From Coprinellus micaceus (taxonomy: Eukaryota; Basidiomycota; Agaricomycetes; Agaricales; Psathyrellaceae), in the NCBI GenBank assembly GCA_951394405.1, contig OX596338.1:3410001-3474000 (forward strand): a stretch of DNA of 64,000 bases. Direction: 5' to 3'. Positions 11,069 to 21,771 of this stretch are shown here, piece by piece. Every line of letters begins with the position of its first letter. Positions within the stretch are counted from its first letter, which is position 1. The position numbers and the translations under genes are program-made. The notes beneath the pieces were generated by a model. The model did no database searches and was not told the DNA's origin. It saw nothing but the letters and a program-made list of their open reading frames with translations.

Positions 11069-11649
11069 ATGTCAACGACCCGCTCCCGGAATCTCGTGCT
11101 CCAACCAGAGTTACCCGCTTACCGACCCACAAATTTCCCTACTACCTTCAGAAGAAATCCCCCGCGCTCCCAAAGACCCCCTGCGAGATTTAGACTTGAA
11201 GGGTCTCACCCTTACATGGGAAGACCAACTCCGAGACACGAACAGCACGACGACATCCGAGTCAAAGCCTCCACCGAGACCCCGGACGAAACAATAGTGG
11301 CGGCAATGTTACTACTGAATTTATCGTGTGAAGTGCGCATGGAGGTCGATGAACGTGAGTTCCCGACCCACCTCTTCCACACAGGGTAATAATCCCAGAA
11401 TAACCAGCTGCAACTCAAAGTACAGAGGCCACTAGTCGCAGTGCCGACACGTTGGGCCATAAACGCCGAATCGCGGCCGTTCGGTCACTTCTTCGACACC
11501 TCGAGTATGCCGAACGGCGACTCATAAGGGTGAACACTTTTGATGAGAGCGATGTCGAGGGAAAAGAAATGCAAGACCTCCTGTCGAAGGTGGATGAGGC
11601 GCTGGCGAGTTTAGCGGGGCGCGCAACGAAAAAATTTAGTATCTGCTAG
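11069..11649 (+). CDS. Small hypothetical protein, two exons
   Basis: Exons 11069-11354 and 11426-11649 around a 71-nt intron (gtgagt...gtacag) give 169 residues. The N-terminal half is basic and Pro/Arg-rich; it is followed by DETIVAAMLLLNLSCEVRM, a short hydrophobic helix. Exon 2 encodes an Arg-rich helical region (RRIAAVRSLLRHLEYAERRL) and an acidic/helical end (MQDLLSKVDEALASLAG). Splicing at this intron joins the two frames without a stop and keeps coiled-coil-like composition across the junction, which is my main support. No family recognised. The repeated leucine spacing in the last 60 residues suggests a protein-protein helix. Confidence 0.5.
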
Positions 11650-12687
11650 TAGGCCATTTGTTATCTCGTTATATCGCGACGTACCCTTCCGCCTTAGCGC
11701 CCGTCGCATTCCAGCTCCATCGTGTACCCCTTGAAGGCCGTACTTTCCCCGGACGAATAAATTTATCCTGTGGTTGTCGGGACTGTTCTTCCCTCCGAGT
11801 ACACACCAGCGCATCATTAACGATTGGGCACCCATACACATCTATACGGCCCGGCTACCATTAGCCTCCTTGGGCGCCCGGCGCCTCGCATCCGTTCCAA
11901 ATCCGTTCACCGCCATTGAAACATCGATCGCGGACGTGGTCAATCCCAGCGGATTCACCCGTCTCTGAGGTGGTCCTTACCAAGCTTGTATCGGTATCGA
12001 AGGCGCATGCGCCCCCATAGAAGTATACCAAGAATTCACATTTCCTTCGATCTAGAGGTCCGAGAATGCTTTAAGCGCCCACTGGGGGATCAGTGACCAA
12101 AAGCCACATCACGTGGTTCTGTGCAGCAGGAGCTTGGAACGCGCCTCCTTATGCCCGATCTTCGTCCCACTCCTCCGTCTCCGCGTCTCTTCACCCCCAT
12201 CCACCGCTCGATACTACTCACTCACCGTATCCCGCCGACCCCCTATCATAGGTCCTCCGTGCGCCAAGGATTCCACGCTGTGGGTCTTGATTCAGTGAGC
12301 CTAGTGACGGACCGAGGCTTGGAGAGAGAGAATTGAAGGGGTAGGATGGGCTGAGATGTGGGAGAGGGAATGGGCAAGAGGGTGAAAGAGACATCTTGTT
12401 GCCGCTGCTGAGGACGGTCGGACGTCCAAACATTCGGTACGCATTTCGCTGGAAGATGTCATGCTCATCCAGGGACCAGCATGAACGTCGCCACCCGCGC
12501 CGGACACCAATCTTCCTCACGCTGCCACACACATCTTTACATCCGAACACCGTCACTCCGAGTCATGTATCCCGAGCGGTCTGACTCGAGTGGCGTGAAC
12601 CTGCTGCGCGGGCTACCATCCGCAGTCAAGACCTCTTACCCCTCAACTATATGAACTCGATGGCGCCCCACAGGGCTCCTTACTTCC
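11650..12687. other. No gene recognised
   Basis: Short frames on both strands without domain-like translation. No RNA gene or repeat seen. Confidence 0.4.
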
Positions 12688-12756
12688 CCTTCCCTCAATA
12701 TCCACGTTAACCCTCCCTCGACACCCACGTTAACCCTCCCTCGATATCCACGTTAA
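12688..12756 (+). repeat. Three tandem copies of a 23-bp unit
   Basis: Units at 12688-12710, 12711-12733 and 12734-12756, each close to ccctccctcgatatccacgt plus taa, end six bases before the ATG at 12763. The array lies in the presumed 5' leader or core promoter of the next gene. It could hold repeated factor sites; this is inference. Confidence 0.8.
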
Positions 12757-12762
12757 GTGACC

Positions 12763-13639
12763 ATGCCCGAAATCCCACCACCTGCCATGGATACCGCGTA
12801 CGTCGTCGATCAAGGAGAGACCAGTGATGATGAGGGTTCGTTAATTGCTTTTCCCAACCTATTGCATATGTATCCTGATGATTCGGTTTCCGTGACGATA
12901 GATTTCGATGAGCGAGGACCGATGACTCAGGAAGAGATCTCTCAAGGTTCGTCGCTCATCTTTCTCGACGTGTTAAACATGCATACTGATTCCTTCCTCC
13001 CCCATGGACAGCTCTTCAAGCCCTCTTCCGGGCACCTCCCAGAACTCGTCACATCATAAACCTCGACGAGCAAGGAGAGACTAGTGATGAAGAGGGTTCG
13101 TTATTTCCTCTTCCCAACCATTGAATGTGCATCCTGATTCGGTTTCCGCGACAATAGATTCCGATGAGCAAGGAGAGACGACTGAGGAAGAAGAGACCTC
13201 TCAAGGTTCGTCGCTCATCTTTCTCGACACGTTAAACATGATTCTGATTACTTCTCTCCCATGGACAGCTATCCAAGCCCTCTTCAGGGCGCCTCCGAGA
13301 CCCGGTCACGTTGTCCCCCGCAGGCGTCGCAGTGAGTTCACGTTCACTACCTTTCAACCACGCTGTGATACGAAATACGTTTGTTGCTAAGGCCGCCGAG
13401 GCAACCACGCTTTGCCCCAAGCGCGTCGCGTCACTCGCCTCCAACTTCGCCGCCAAGGACCTTCGAATACAAGGCTTCTCCGCCGTTTGTGCCACTCCAA
13501 TGGGAGTGGCATCACTCGGACCCAATTCCGCAGGATATTCCGTCGATGCAGCGTCTGTCAGCGTTACGTGTTCGCAGACAGATGCAGCGCCCATCGCTGC
13601 AATGTGCGAATTTCCGAAACTCGAGTCACGGTTTGGTGA
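12763..13639 (+). CDS. Mini-exon gene with duplicated exon-intron module and Cys/His motif
   Basis: Six exons: 12763-12835, 12902-12946, 13012-13095, 13158-13205, 13269-13331 and 13392-13639; introns of 66, 65, 62, 63 and 60 nt, all split after codon position 1. Spliced length is 186 residues. The sequence QGETSDDE...TQEEISQALQALFRAPPR is repeated as QGETSDEE...TEEEETSQAIQALFRAPPR, and the introns between the repeats are also alike, so a block of about 258 bp was duplicated. An Arg-rich segment follows, then FRRCSVCQRYVFADRCSAHR with C-x2-C and H-x-C spacing, a likely zinc site. Each splice joins frames without a stop. I do not recognise a named family, though similar acidic, many-exon proteins with a C-terminal Cys/His motif occur in Agaricomycetes. 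A nuclear role is a guess. Confidence 0.75.
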
Positions 13640-16560
13640 ACTCGTCGATGACATGTATCTTCTCGCTAGATTGGCCCACTCATAAATATTATCGTACTAT
13701 GTCTCTCCACCTTTCGAATTTCACCCATGGTTTCATTTATATTTACAACACCACTGGCCCCTCCGAGACACCTTTCTAGGCAGCCGGCTAAGCTTTTGGT
13801 TTACGCCCTCTCCTTTCAGAGTCTTGTGGATAAGACAGCGAGATGCCGAGGCTTTTCTGTCGGGCGTTTGTAAGGTTTAATTAGCCGCTAGCACGCGGGC
13901 GAAACCATGACCATCGCCTTCACATTCTTCGGTCTGATGCACATTTACAGGCCAGTCCAGTGACGGCCCAAAGGCCTGGCATCCAGGCCTTCCGAAATGA
14001 GGCAGGTCACGAGCGCGAGTGCCGCGTGAGCGTGAGTTGTTGGGCATCGCATACGAAAGGGACCCAATCCAAATTCTTGTCATCCTCCCGCGCTTGCTAA
14101 ATGTGTCCTCACTGCTCATGTCGTCTCGTGCAGGCTAGTAGATACCATCACCGTAAAATGATACAAGGGGACCAGAACGAGTCTCACGGTGCGGTCGCGC
14201 AAGTCATACATAGTCAGGAGCAAGTCGTCACGGTATGCTGAAATATCGCATCGACAGCGATCCTGTAAAACCGAGCATACAAGGTTTGAGAAGGTTGCAT
14301 TTTCGGGAGTCCGATTGGCTTCGAAAAACGCGGGGATTGGAAACAACTCCCTCCAACCCCAAATTGAGAGAGAAAGGGCCTTAGAATGCATAGAGATCCA
14401 CCCTGCCTTCTCGTGGTCGGGAGGAAGGAACTCCGAAAGTTCAAGGGCGGGCTGTCCCCCAAGCATCTCCAGAGACATCGTTCGGTTGAAGTTTGGCTCA
14501 CCCCTTATAATTGCTAGCACAGTCAGGAGTCACATGGAATGACTGGACGACTGTGAGGAAGGGTCGCCTCTGAACGAAAATAGGTGAGTTAGTCCAAGAG
14601 GTATCTTCTTTCTCAGCCGAACCTGGCTCCGCCAGGGTCATAATTCAGATTAAGGATGGGATGTGCTTGTGGTAGAGGCAGCGGTCTTGCCAGAACACCG
14701 CCACTCGTGTCGGCGTTATATCGTGCCGGTTTTTACTGATCAGCCGAATCTGGGCATAACTTCGGAGGCACAAACACCTGATGAACGCCTACGGGTACGT
14801 TGGAGAGTTGTTGTAGAGCCCAGAATAGCCCGGGTAAGTACGGGCTGTTTTGGGCTCTACAAATCTTCGCAAAAACGCCCTCTTTGGGTATACATTCTTC
14901 CATAACTGGAAAAGAGACCCCGCGAGTGTGCTGAGTCGACTCGCAAGTTGCAAAACTAACTAGCAAGTGATACGGCCCTGCGCAAGTAGCACAGTAAATT
15001 TCTGCAGAGAAGGCACAGACCGTAGCCAGACTACCCGAGTGGGGGTTTAGGGACAACCTGGGGCTCAAATAGCACCAGTTCTGGAAATCGTGTGGCCAGG
15101 GTCCGGGATATCTGCACTGGCATGAGCGAGGTACCCGGAGATTGGCTGGGTTCCGAATGACTTCCGAGTCAGTGGCATCAGCTCAACGCCACTGGAGATC
15201 TCGGTTAGCATGGCTTCCTCGTTGGCCCTCGTGATTCTACTTAGCTTTGATTTCAGGGTAGCGGCAAGGTGAACCAAGGGAAGTGCTGGCATCAGCGATC
15301 CTGGTAGGGTTTTCGCGCAGTGTCAAGCAGAATTCAGCGGTTTGCATCATCGCAATAGGCTTGACCCGTTTCAGCGCGTCTCTCGGGAAGGTCCTAGCCA
15401 ATAACGAAGTTCTGCGAAAGTGAAGTCAGCGGACTGCAGAGTAAATATGCGACTTATAAATTGGGGGGATTTTGCGCGTTGAAACCCAACTCCGCCGACG
15501 TTCACCACAGCTGTCAATAGGCCTCAAAAACCCAGAGCTAGCTAACTATGGACTGCTGCCTGCGGGACCCAATTACCGCGGATTGTATCAAGGACCGATG
15601 TATTCACCCTGCCTTGAGTGCTTGAGCGCCCATTGCAGCTTGCCGCAGAAAACAAGCCCGGTTCAGTCGCAAGGCAAAAAACCCTCATCCGGGTGGCGTT
15701 CACATCGCACCACGTAGGTCAGGTGTGCGGGTATGACGCTTATATGAAGGCCGGCGCCCATTTGGGAATGAAGAAAGGCTTTGTTGGCCGTTTGTGACGT
15801 AGACTCGAAGCCAGCTCTCGAGGGGCATAAGTAATGGCGCCCATGACCATCTCATCCCATGCCACTTTCCAGCAACGGCGGGTTTGAAACCTAGTTGTCG
15901 AGTAATGGACGGCGTGGTAGGCCTGAGGTGTTTACCTCTTGAATTAGGGTCCTGTTTCACTTCAACATCAGGAGATGCAGGACCATGAGGTTGTTCATTA
16001 AAGTCTGACAACACCGGCGCCACCCTAGCCGGCCGTTCCCACGATTCGAACAAGCTCAGGGCGAGACGCCATGTTGCTGAGGCTTAGAGGTGGCCTTCAA
16101 CAGCCCCTACCTCCCGCTGCGTTGTATGAAACCCCTGGTGCCCTGCCTGGCTGATTTTACTCGCTTTATGTGTCAGCCCCGCCATTGGAACCGTCATTGC
16201 CCTTGAAGACTGATAAGCGCCCGCGGCCTTTGCCGCTTTGGCAATTAATATCCAACCTCATGGGCGGCCGTTCCCCGTGTTGGAGTGCCACATAACCGGA
16301 GACCTTACTAGTATCACCTTGTGACCTGTCCGCGACACACCAGCTATGGTTGGCGATTCCCAGAGATCCTGACTGACCGACTCGATTTCCGAAATATTGG
16401 ACTCGCGCAGGCTGACGGGCTTCACCTCTTCCTTCCGATGGGTTTGTCCCTGCAGTTTGACCTAGGCAGTGCTTTCTATTCCCGGGCTTTATTGCTGCAT
16501 TATAAGTCGCAGCAAGTGTTTCGGTGTCATTGGCCCCCATCCCTGACACGCCATCTCCCC
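13640..16560. other. Gap of 2.9 kb with one doubtful frame and one hairpin
   Basis: A minus-strand frame at 14116-14520 reads LGGQPALELSEFLPPDHEK and later DDLLLTMYDLRDRTVRLVL, which is protein-like but has no start, partner exon or family that I can name; it may be an exon remnant. A 22-bp hairpin lies at 14811-14862 and is listed separately. I see nothing else. Confidence 0.35.
14811..14862. repeat. Near-perfect hairpin, 22-bp arms
   Basis: Left arm 14811-14832 (gtagagcccagaatagcccg with two outer t) pairs with right arm 14841-14862; 20 of 22 pairs are Watson-Crick and the other two are g-t or a-c type changes. The loop is ggtaagta (8 bases). No target duplication was seen, so it may be a small-RNA-like hairpin, a remnant element or chance. 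Confidence 0.65.
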
Positions 16561-18054
16561 ATGAAGTTCTGGACCTTGCCAAAATTCCAGTACCCAGAGA
16601 CTCGCAAGTTCGAGGGGAAGCTCTTCACCAGGCTGACCTATGCATCGCTGTTTCTTGTCTTACCAATTCTGGTCACCGTCAATTGTATGTACCAGAATAA
16701 GGTGTATCGGATCCACGAACTCACCGCCTTATCAGTTGCTCTGGTTGGGTACGAGCCCACCGTCAAGTTACAGAGCGACTTCAACGTTACCCAGAAACTC
16801 TGGTATAACGTTTTTCAAAGCCCACCAGAACCGGGCACGCTCTGCGAGCAGCGTGTCTTCAATGTGGGCGAGTCCCTCACCACCAACGCGTCCATTTTCG
16901 AGTGGAAAATGACCGCTACACCAAATACCAACAAGTCGGGCATTGCATACGGCGGGACCATCTTGGACAGCTGTGACGTTATTCGCATGGATTTTTACGG
17001 CGATATGGAAACACAATCGATTAGTATCACAGCACACATGGCTTGTCAGGGGGATAATAGCCTCAAAATTGCGGCTTCAACGGGCAAGCGTTCCTCTATG
17101 TTTCTTTCTCGTCGAGGACCTCTTCTGCGCACTGTCCAGTTTTTACCCCTTGACCCCGTTTCCAATATTTTGGAGCATATGTAGGTGTATGATCTTCGAG
17201 CAGTACTAGAAGCTAGCGAGCTCACTTGCCCCCCCAACAGGGTTTGCATGGCCGCGGAAGACATATTTAACTACTGGCGCGGTTCCCTGGAGTCGAACCG
17301 TACGGAAACGGTGGTCATCTCACTCTCGGCGGAAACCGAGTTTTGTCCCCCTATCGTCGGGCTCAAAAACGGAACGCACTCTTCCTGTGCTTTGGATACA
17401 CCTCAGCTCAACGTCACTGAATCTCGCGCTGTCGGAAAGCACACCGTCGGCGGCCAAGGCACCACCCACCTCCATTCCTACGGTCGTCCCTACGAATTAG
17501 AAGACTTTCTCCGGCCCCCCATTTTCAACATGCTCTTTCTCATGCATGCCGCCATGCGCATTGACCTCGGGAATCCCTCACACTTCCTGGCGCATCCGGC
17601 TCCAGAAATAATCAACAAGACATTGACGGCGGTCTTTCCCCAGACAGCGTCGAATGTCATGCCCTCAACGCTCTACGCATACCTGTACAATCAATCGCTC
17701 CTCGTCGACTCCGGGTTAGGGCCTTCTGAGTTTCATCACCTTCGTAGCCCTGGACCCTCGGTGCTCCAAACCACATATCTGTGTAAGATTTTGAAGCCCA
17801 AAGACGCGGGAAACTTGGTCGTGTCAATCATGGTTGCCACACTGGGGATGTTCGGCACTTTGTGGACAGCATACATCACTGTCGCTCAGTGGTGGATCGG
17901 TCGAGGGTGCCAGGGGTCGAAAAGGTCAGGGTCCGACGGGCCCGTGACTGACTCACAACTACCAGACATAAAGTCCAGAGGCGGTGGCCTCGATGAAGGG
18001 AGGGAGACACCAAGTCCCGGTCCAACCACCGTATCCGATGATTGTCTGGTTTAG
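16561..18054 (+). CDS. Basidiomycete two-pass membrane glycoprotein, unknown function
   Basis: Three exons, 16561-16684, 16736-17180 and 17241-18054, give 460 residues. Start at MKFWTLPKFQYP; the first hydrophobic segment (LFLVLPILVTVNFALVG) is completed only after removing a 51-nt intron (gtatgt...atcag). A second 60-nt intron at 17181-17240 removes the in-frame TAG at 17182, joining NILEHM to VCMAAEDIF. The large middle domain has several N-x-S/T sites and conserved cysteines (GTLCEQR, DSCDV, FCPP, SSCALD, YLCK). A second membrane helix (VVSIMVATLGMFGTLWTAYI) near residue 400 precedes a polar tail. The domain order matches a widespread Agaricomycete family of uncharacterised two-pass proteins with an extracellular loop. 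The stop-containing intron would split the gene in a naive annotation. Confidence 0.8.
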
Positions 18055-18776
18055 CGCTCGGGTATCACCTTACCGACCTTAAGGTCATTTAGACACGAAG
18101 CTCACTGCCGAGTCATCTAAACCATGGACGCACAAAGACTTCTGATTATCCGATAGGCATGGACTTGGTTTGCAATGGACGAAACTGCCACTGAACGTAT
18201 GTAACTAAATGTACCTACCAAATTCAACTTGAATTCTCTGTCATTACATTTTGGTCTACTGCTACTGGCTGTCCAAGACTTGTAACCCGGGCCAGTGGAG
18301 AATGAAGGGAGGGGGAGATCAACTACCCCTGCTCATGGATCTAGAGCGGCGGTCATACGAGTTAAACAACGCTCTCCGGCTTCTGGTCTCTACCTTTTTG
18401 AGTTTATCACTCTCCGCCATGCGCGCCTGTTCTCAATGGAAAGTACTGGCTCTCAGTTCCGTTGAACCTATGCGGGTGAGTGCTACCCGAAGTCCAGAGA
18501 CTGTAGGACACATATTGACCTAAAGTTTGCTGGATTCTCAAGCCCGCATTTAGAGGTATCCAGACCCCATACTTTAACCTCTACTTGGACTGCGAATCGA
18601 CGCGATCCTGGGGTGGCAACTTTAAGCGCCCGTGTAATAGGGGCGTACTGCCATAAAAATACAAGCGGAGTTTAAATCCTTTTAGGTAGGTGAACCACTC
18701 AATGACAAGGGCCTTCCAACTTCCTTTTAACCAAGACCCAATACCTCGGACAATCACCTAACCTATCGACTGGGCC
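18055..18776. other. No gene recognised
   Basis: Between the membrane-protein gene and the next plus-strand gene. Short frames only; presumably 3' and 5' flanks. Confidence 0.4.
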
Positions 18777-20261
18777 ATGACGGGGCGCGTAATCCAACCA
18801 GGGAGCAGCGAGTCTCCCCTCACAGTGAGTATGGGTCGTCCAGCGAAGTGGCCATCGTTCTAACATCGCATAGTCACTCGAAGACTCGCCAGTCAAGAGG
18901 ACAGCGTCCAAGAAGCGCCAACGAATAGAGTCGGACGACGATGTTGGATTAGAAGATGAAGCACCAGTACAGGCTGGCTCGAAGCCGCGGAGAGTGGCGC
19001 CGACGTTCTCGTCTGACGACGATGAGGAGCATGCCGGAAGCTCACAAGCAGTCGCAGACGATGCTCAGCCTTCCTCCAGCACGGGGCGCCTACGACGACG
19101 AGCGTCAACAGCATCGAGCGCACATGAGGCGCCTGTGAAGCCGCGGTCGAAGAAGATGAAGGGCAAAGCGAAGGCTGAGGGGCCGCCGAAGAAGAGGAAG
19201 AAGAAAGCTCCGGTGGCAGACGACTTTGCATCTGAGGTGTCGGACGAGTTTGAAGATCCTGATGTGGAAATGGAGTTGGAGGAGGAGGAAGGGTTTGTAG
19301 AGCCGTCTGACGGTGAGGAGCCCAAATCGAAGGGGAAGGGACGTGGAGGTGGGAGAGTGACGAAGAAGGGAGCCGCGAAGGAATTGGGGGCGAAGGAGAT
19401 ACTCATCAAGGCCAAGGATGAGAGCTCCAGAGCACCAATTCCGGCAAAGGGCAAGCCCGCCACGAGGACCGCTGCGACGGCCGATGAGATGGAAGTCGAC
19501 GTAGTTGGAGGCGCTTCGAGTCCCCTTCCGCAGCCTGACGGTCCAGAAGCGTCTCCTCTGACACCTGCCGTCGCTCCAAAGAAACGCAAGCTCCCAACTA
19601 TCAAGAAGGTCAAAGCGGTCGATTCTGCGGGACCCAGTACGCCTGTGACCAAGGACGTTCTGAGCAACATCAAGTCCGGGTCAACGGGGGCACGCAAACC
19701 TGCAGCCTACGTGGGTGTGTCAGATCTCAATCTCAACAATGCCGACATATACACTGAGTTGTTCAGCAAGAAGGTGGGTGCCAGTCTAGGGGCGTTTTTC
19801 ATTTTACATGGCTAATATATCCCCCTTTAGGGTCCTAACGCATCACGATCCAATACGCGAGAGGAGTCGAAGAAGAAGATCGAGACCATGAGGGCAGAGT
19901 GGAAGGCGAAACGGGAGGCGGAACTCGTGAGTACCTTGTTGCTTTCTTTGGTTTTGGGCAAAATGAACTGCCTCGTTTTTCCGACTGAATTGAATTGAAT
20001 TGACGCCCTCGCCTATAGATGCAGGCGCCACCGTTCGATCTACAGGCTCAGCAGGAGAAGCTGGCCCGTTTTGAGGAGAAGCTGCGGTCGGCTAGGAGTG
20101 CGGCGTTGTACCCCAATTTCTTGGCGGGAAAGTGGAGGGAGATTTGGGAAAGGGAGCGTAATCGTGCGAGGGAGCATTCTGCGTCACAGGATGGCCGACC
20201 ATCGGTGAATGGGGTGACACCTAATGGTCGAGAGCCCGAGGAAGGGGAACACACTGGGTGA
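18777..20261 (+). CDS. Highly charged nuclear-type protein with C-terminal coiled coil
   Basis: Exons 18777-18824, 18874-19773, 19831-19926 and 20019-20261 (introns 49, 57, 92 nt) give 428 residues. The N-terminal 250 residues alternate Lys/Arg clusters (PPKKRKKKAP, KPRSKKMKGK) with acidic runs (EVSDEFEDPDVEMELEEEEG), including several classical nuclear localisation signals. The C-terminal part is more ordered: DLNLNNADIYTELFSKK, then helices TREESKKKIETMRAEWKAKR and FDLQAQQEKLARFEEKLRSA, and FLAGKWREIWERERNRARE. I do not recognise a named family. Composition points to chromatin or nucleolar work. The first exon of 16 codons is supported by a clean gtgagt donor and an open, in-phase junction. 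It is convergent with the GCIP-like gene, with 127 bases between the stops. Confidence 0.75.
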
Positions 20262-20388
20262 TAACGGATAAATCGGGACGCCCAGAGCCAATCTCGCTAG
20301 CTAGGGTTTCGTAATTGAACTGCGTGAGCGTCCAGTACGCACTCCATGCAGCACCAGCGATGCGACGGTGCTTTTTGGAACCGGGCGT

Positions 20389-21609
20389 TTATTGCGTGTC
20401 TCGTAAAGAGGTCGACGTTTGGCTCGTTAGCTTTTTTATCTCGCCGAAACAGGTACCAAACCACTTCACCACATCGGGATTCTTCTTCCCTGCGTCAGCT
20501 GACTCCTTCAGCATCTTCCCTACCGACTCCAACTCGAAAAGGGACGTCAGATGTGACTGGATCTCTGCCAGGACGGTATCCGTGTGATGTAGTTGTTCCA
20601 CCATCTCCTCTGTGTCCTGGGGAGAGTAGACCGTTGAGATGAGGTCATCCACGGCGGCCGGGAGGGTTGCGGAGTCCTTCGCGAGGTCATCGACAATTGT
20701 GTTGATTTCAGGCTGTACTGGCAGTCGTTGAAGCGAGGCAGATAGGACCCTTTTAGCCACCGTCTTGTGCAGCAAATTGCATAGTTTGATAATTGATTCA
20801 ATCTGAAGGGACGTTAGTACGCAGTCGTGCAATGAACTAGGTAATGAAATAAGCGAAACGACGCACTTTTTTTAACCTCTCGAGCTCTTCTCCCGTCAGA
20901 CTCTGGGACAATTCTATCCCCAGTTCGTCCCAGCCATCGTCAAAGTCGTCATCCCCCTCGTCCTTTGACTCGGCCATCTCCTGCAATTCGCCCAGCGCAT
21001 CGGTTAAGGAGCCTTGATCGGCCGTCCATATCTTGTGCGCTGCGGCTACATTGTTGCTGGACAAGCCATCTGGCCCGCGTATCCTATCTATCGCATGGTG
21101 AACTTCGCCGACTTTGGAGAGGTACTCTTCTCCGGGCTCATTGGACGACGATAGGTCGGAAATGAGGGTCTGGGCAAGGCCTCGGATAGCCGCCACTACG
21201 CTCTGAGACGATGACTGCATCTCTTTGAGGATCGTGGCTCCATGGGCTGTTCGGACGACCCGGACATTGCTCGCGAGACGAGCGACATTGTCGGAGAGGT
21301 CCTTGAGCGGGGTCAAGGATGCTGAATAGGTTGGAGAGGAGGGTTTCAGGGATAAAGCAGTTTTGGTTGTTGCTGCATACAGGTACGCGAGTAAACCGAG
21401 GAAATCCTTGCGGATCGTGGAGAATTCCGAGTCCTTCAGCTCGGAGAGATCGTCAGGGACGATGCCGTCAGCTGCTGCGATCGAGTCTAGCGCTGCGTCG
21501 CAGGTCTCCTTGACCAGGGCAAGAGCCGCGAGCGCTGGCAGGGTTCGTTAGAGAAGGTGGCCCCTGAACAAAGAACTAGAGGGACTGTACATTTCTGCTT
21601 GTCGGTCAT
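20389..21609 (-). CDS. GCIP-family (cyclin-D1-binding protein 1-like) protein
   Basis: Exons on the minus strand: 21609-21591, 21534-20867 and 20802-20389, giving 366 residues, the usual length for the family. The 19-nt first exon encodes MTDKQK; the 56-nt and 64-nt introns have normal ends. The protein is nearly all helical (SLAALALVKETCDAALDSI, LKDLSDNVARLASNVRVV) with an acidic linker DDDFDDGWDELG before the second helical half, and it ends in EIKKLTSQTSTSLRDTQ. The helical bundle plus the DGWDELG linker matches Grap2/cyclin-D-interacting proteins (GCIP domain), which in animals bind cyclin D and inhibit transcription; the fungal role is not known. It is divergent from YME1 with 162 bases between ATGs. 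Assignment rests on pattern recognition. Confidence 0.65.
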
Positions 21610-21771
21610 GGCGATGATGGGCAGAGGAGAAATAAGCGCCAAAGGACCCGGGCACGTGGCTTTTTCGAGTGCCGCACAACGCCGAGCGGTGACGACTCTG
21701 CCGCGTTCAACGTACTCTACGCCGACCCAACGCCTAATTCGTGCTCGTCGTCGTCGCCCACCACCTCCTCG
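21610..21771. promoter_or_regulatory. Compact bidirectional promoter region
   Basis: Only 162 bases separate the start codons of the GCIP-like gene (minus, 21609) and YME1 (plus, 21772). Both 5' leaders and promoters must fit here. No clear TATA box is visible. Confidence 0.6.

Noticed and set aside
12688..12756. CRISPR-like direct repeats
   Set aside because: Units are adjacent without spacers and the genome is fungal.
16561..18054. Reading the TAG at 17182 as a nonsense mutation (pseudogene)
   Set aside because: The stop sits inside a good 60-nt intron with gtaggt and aacag ends whose removal keeps frame and family motifs.
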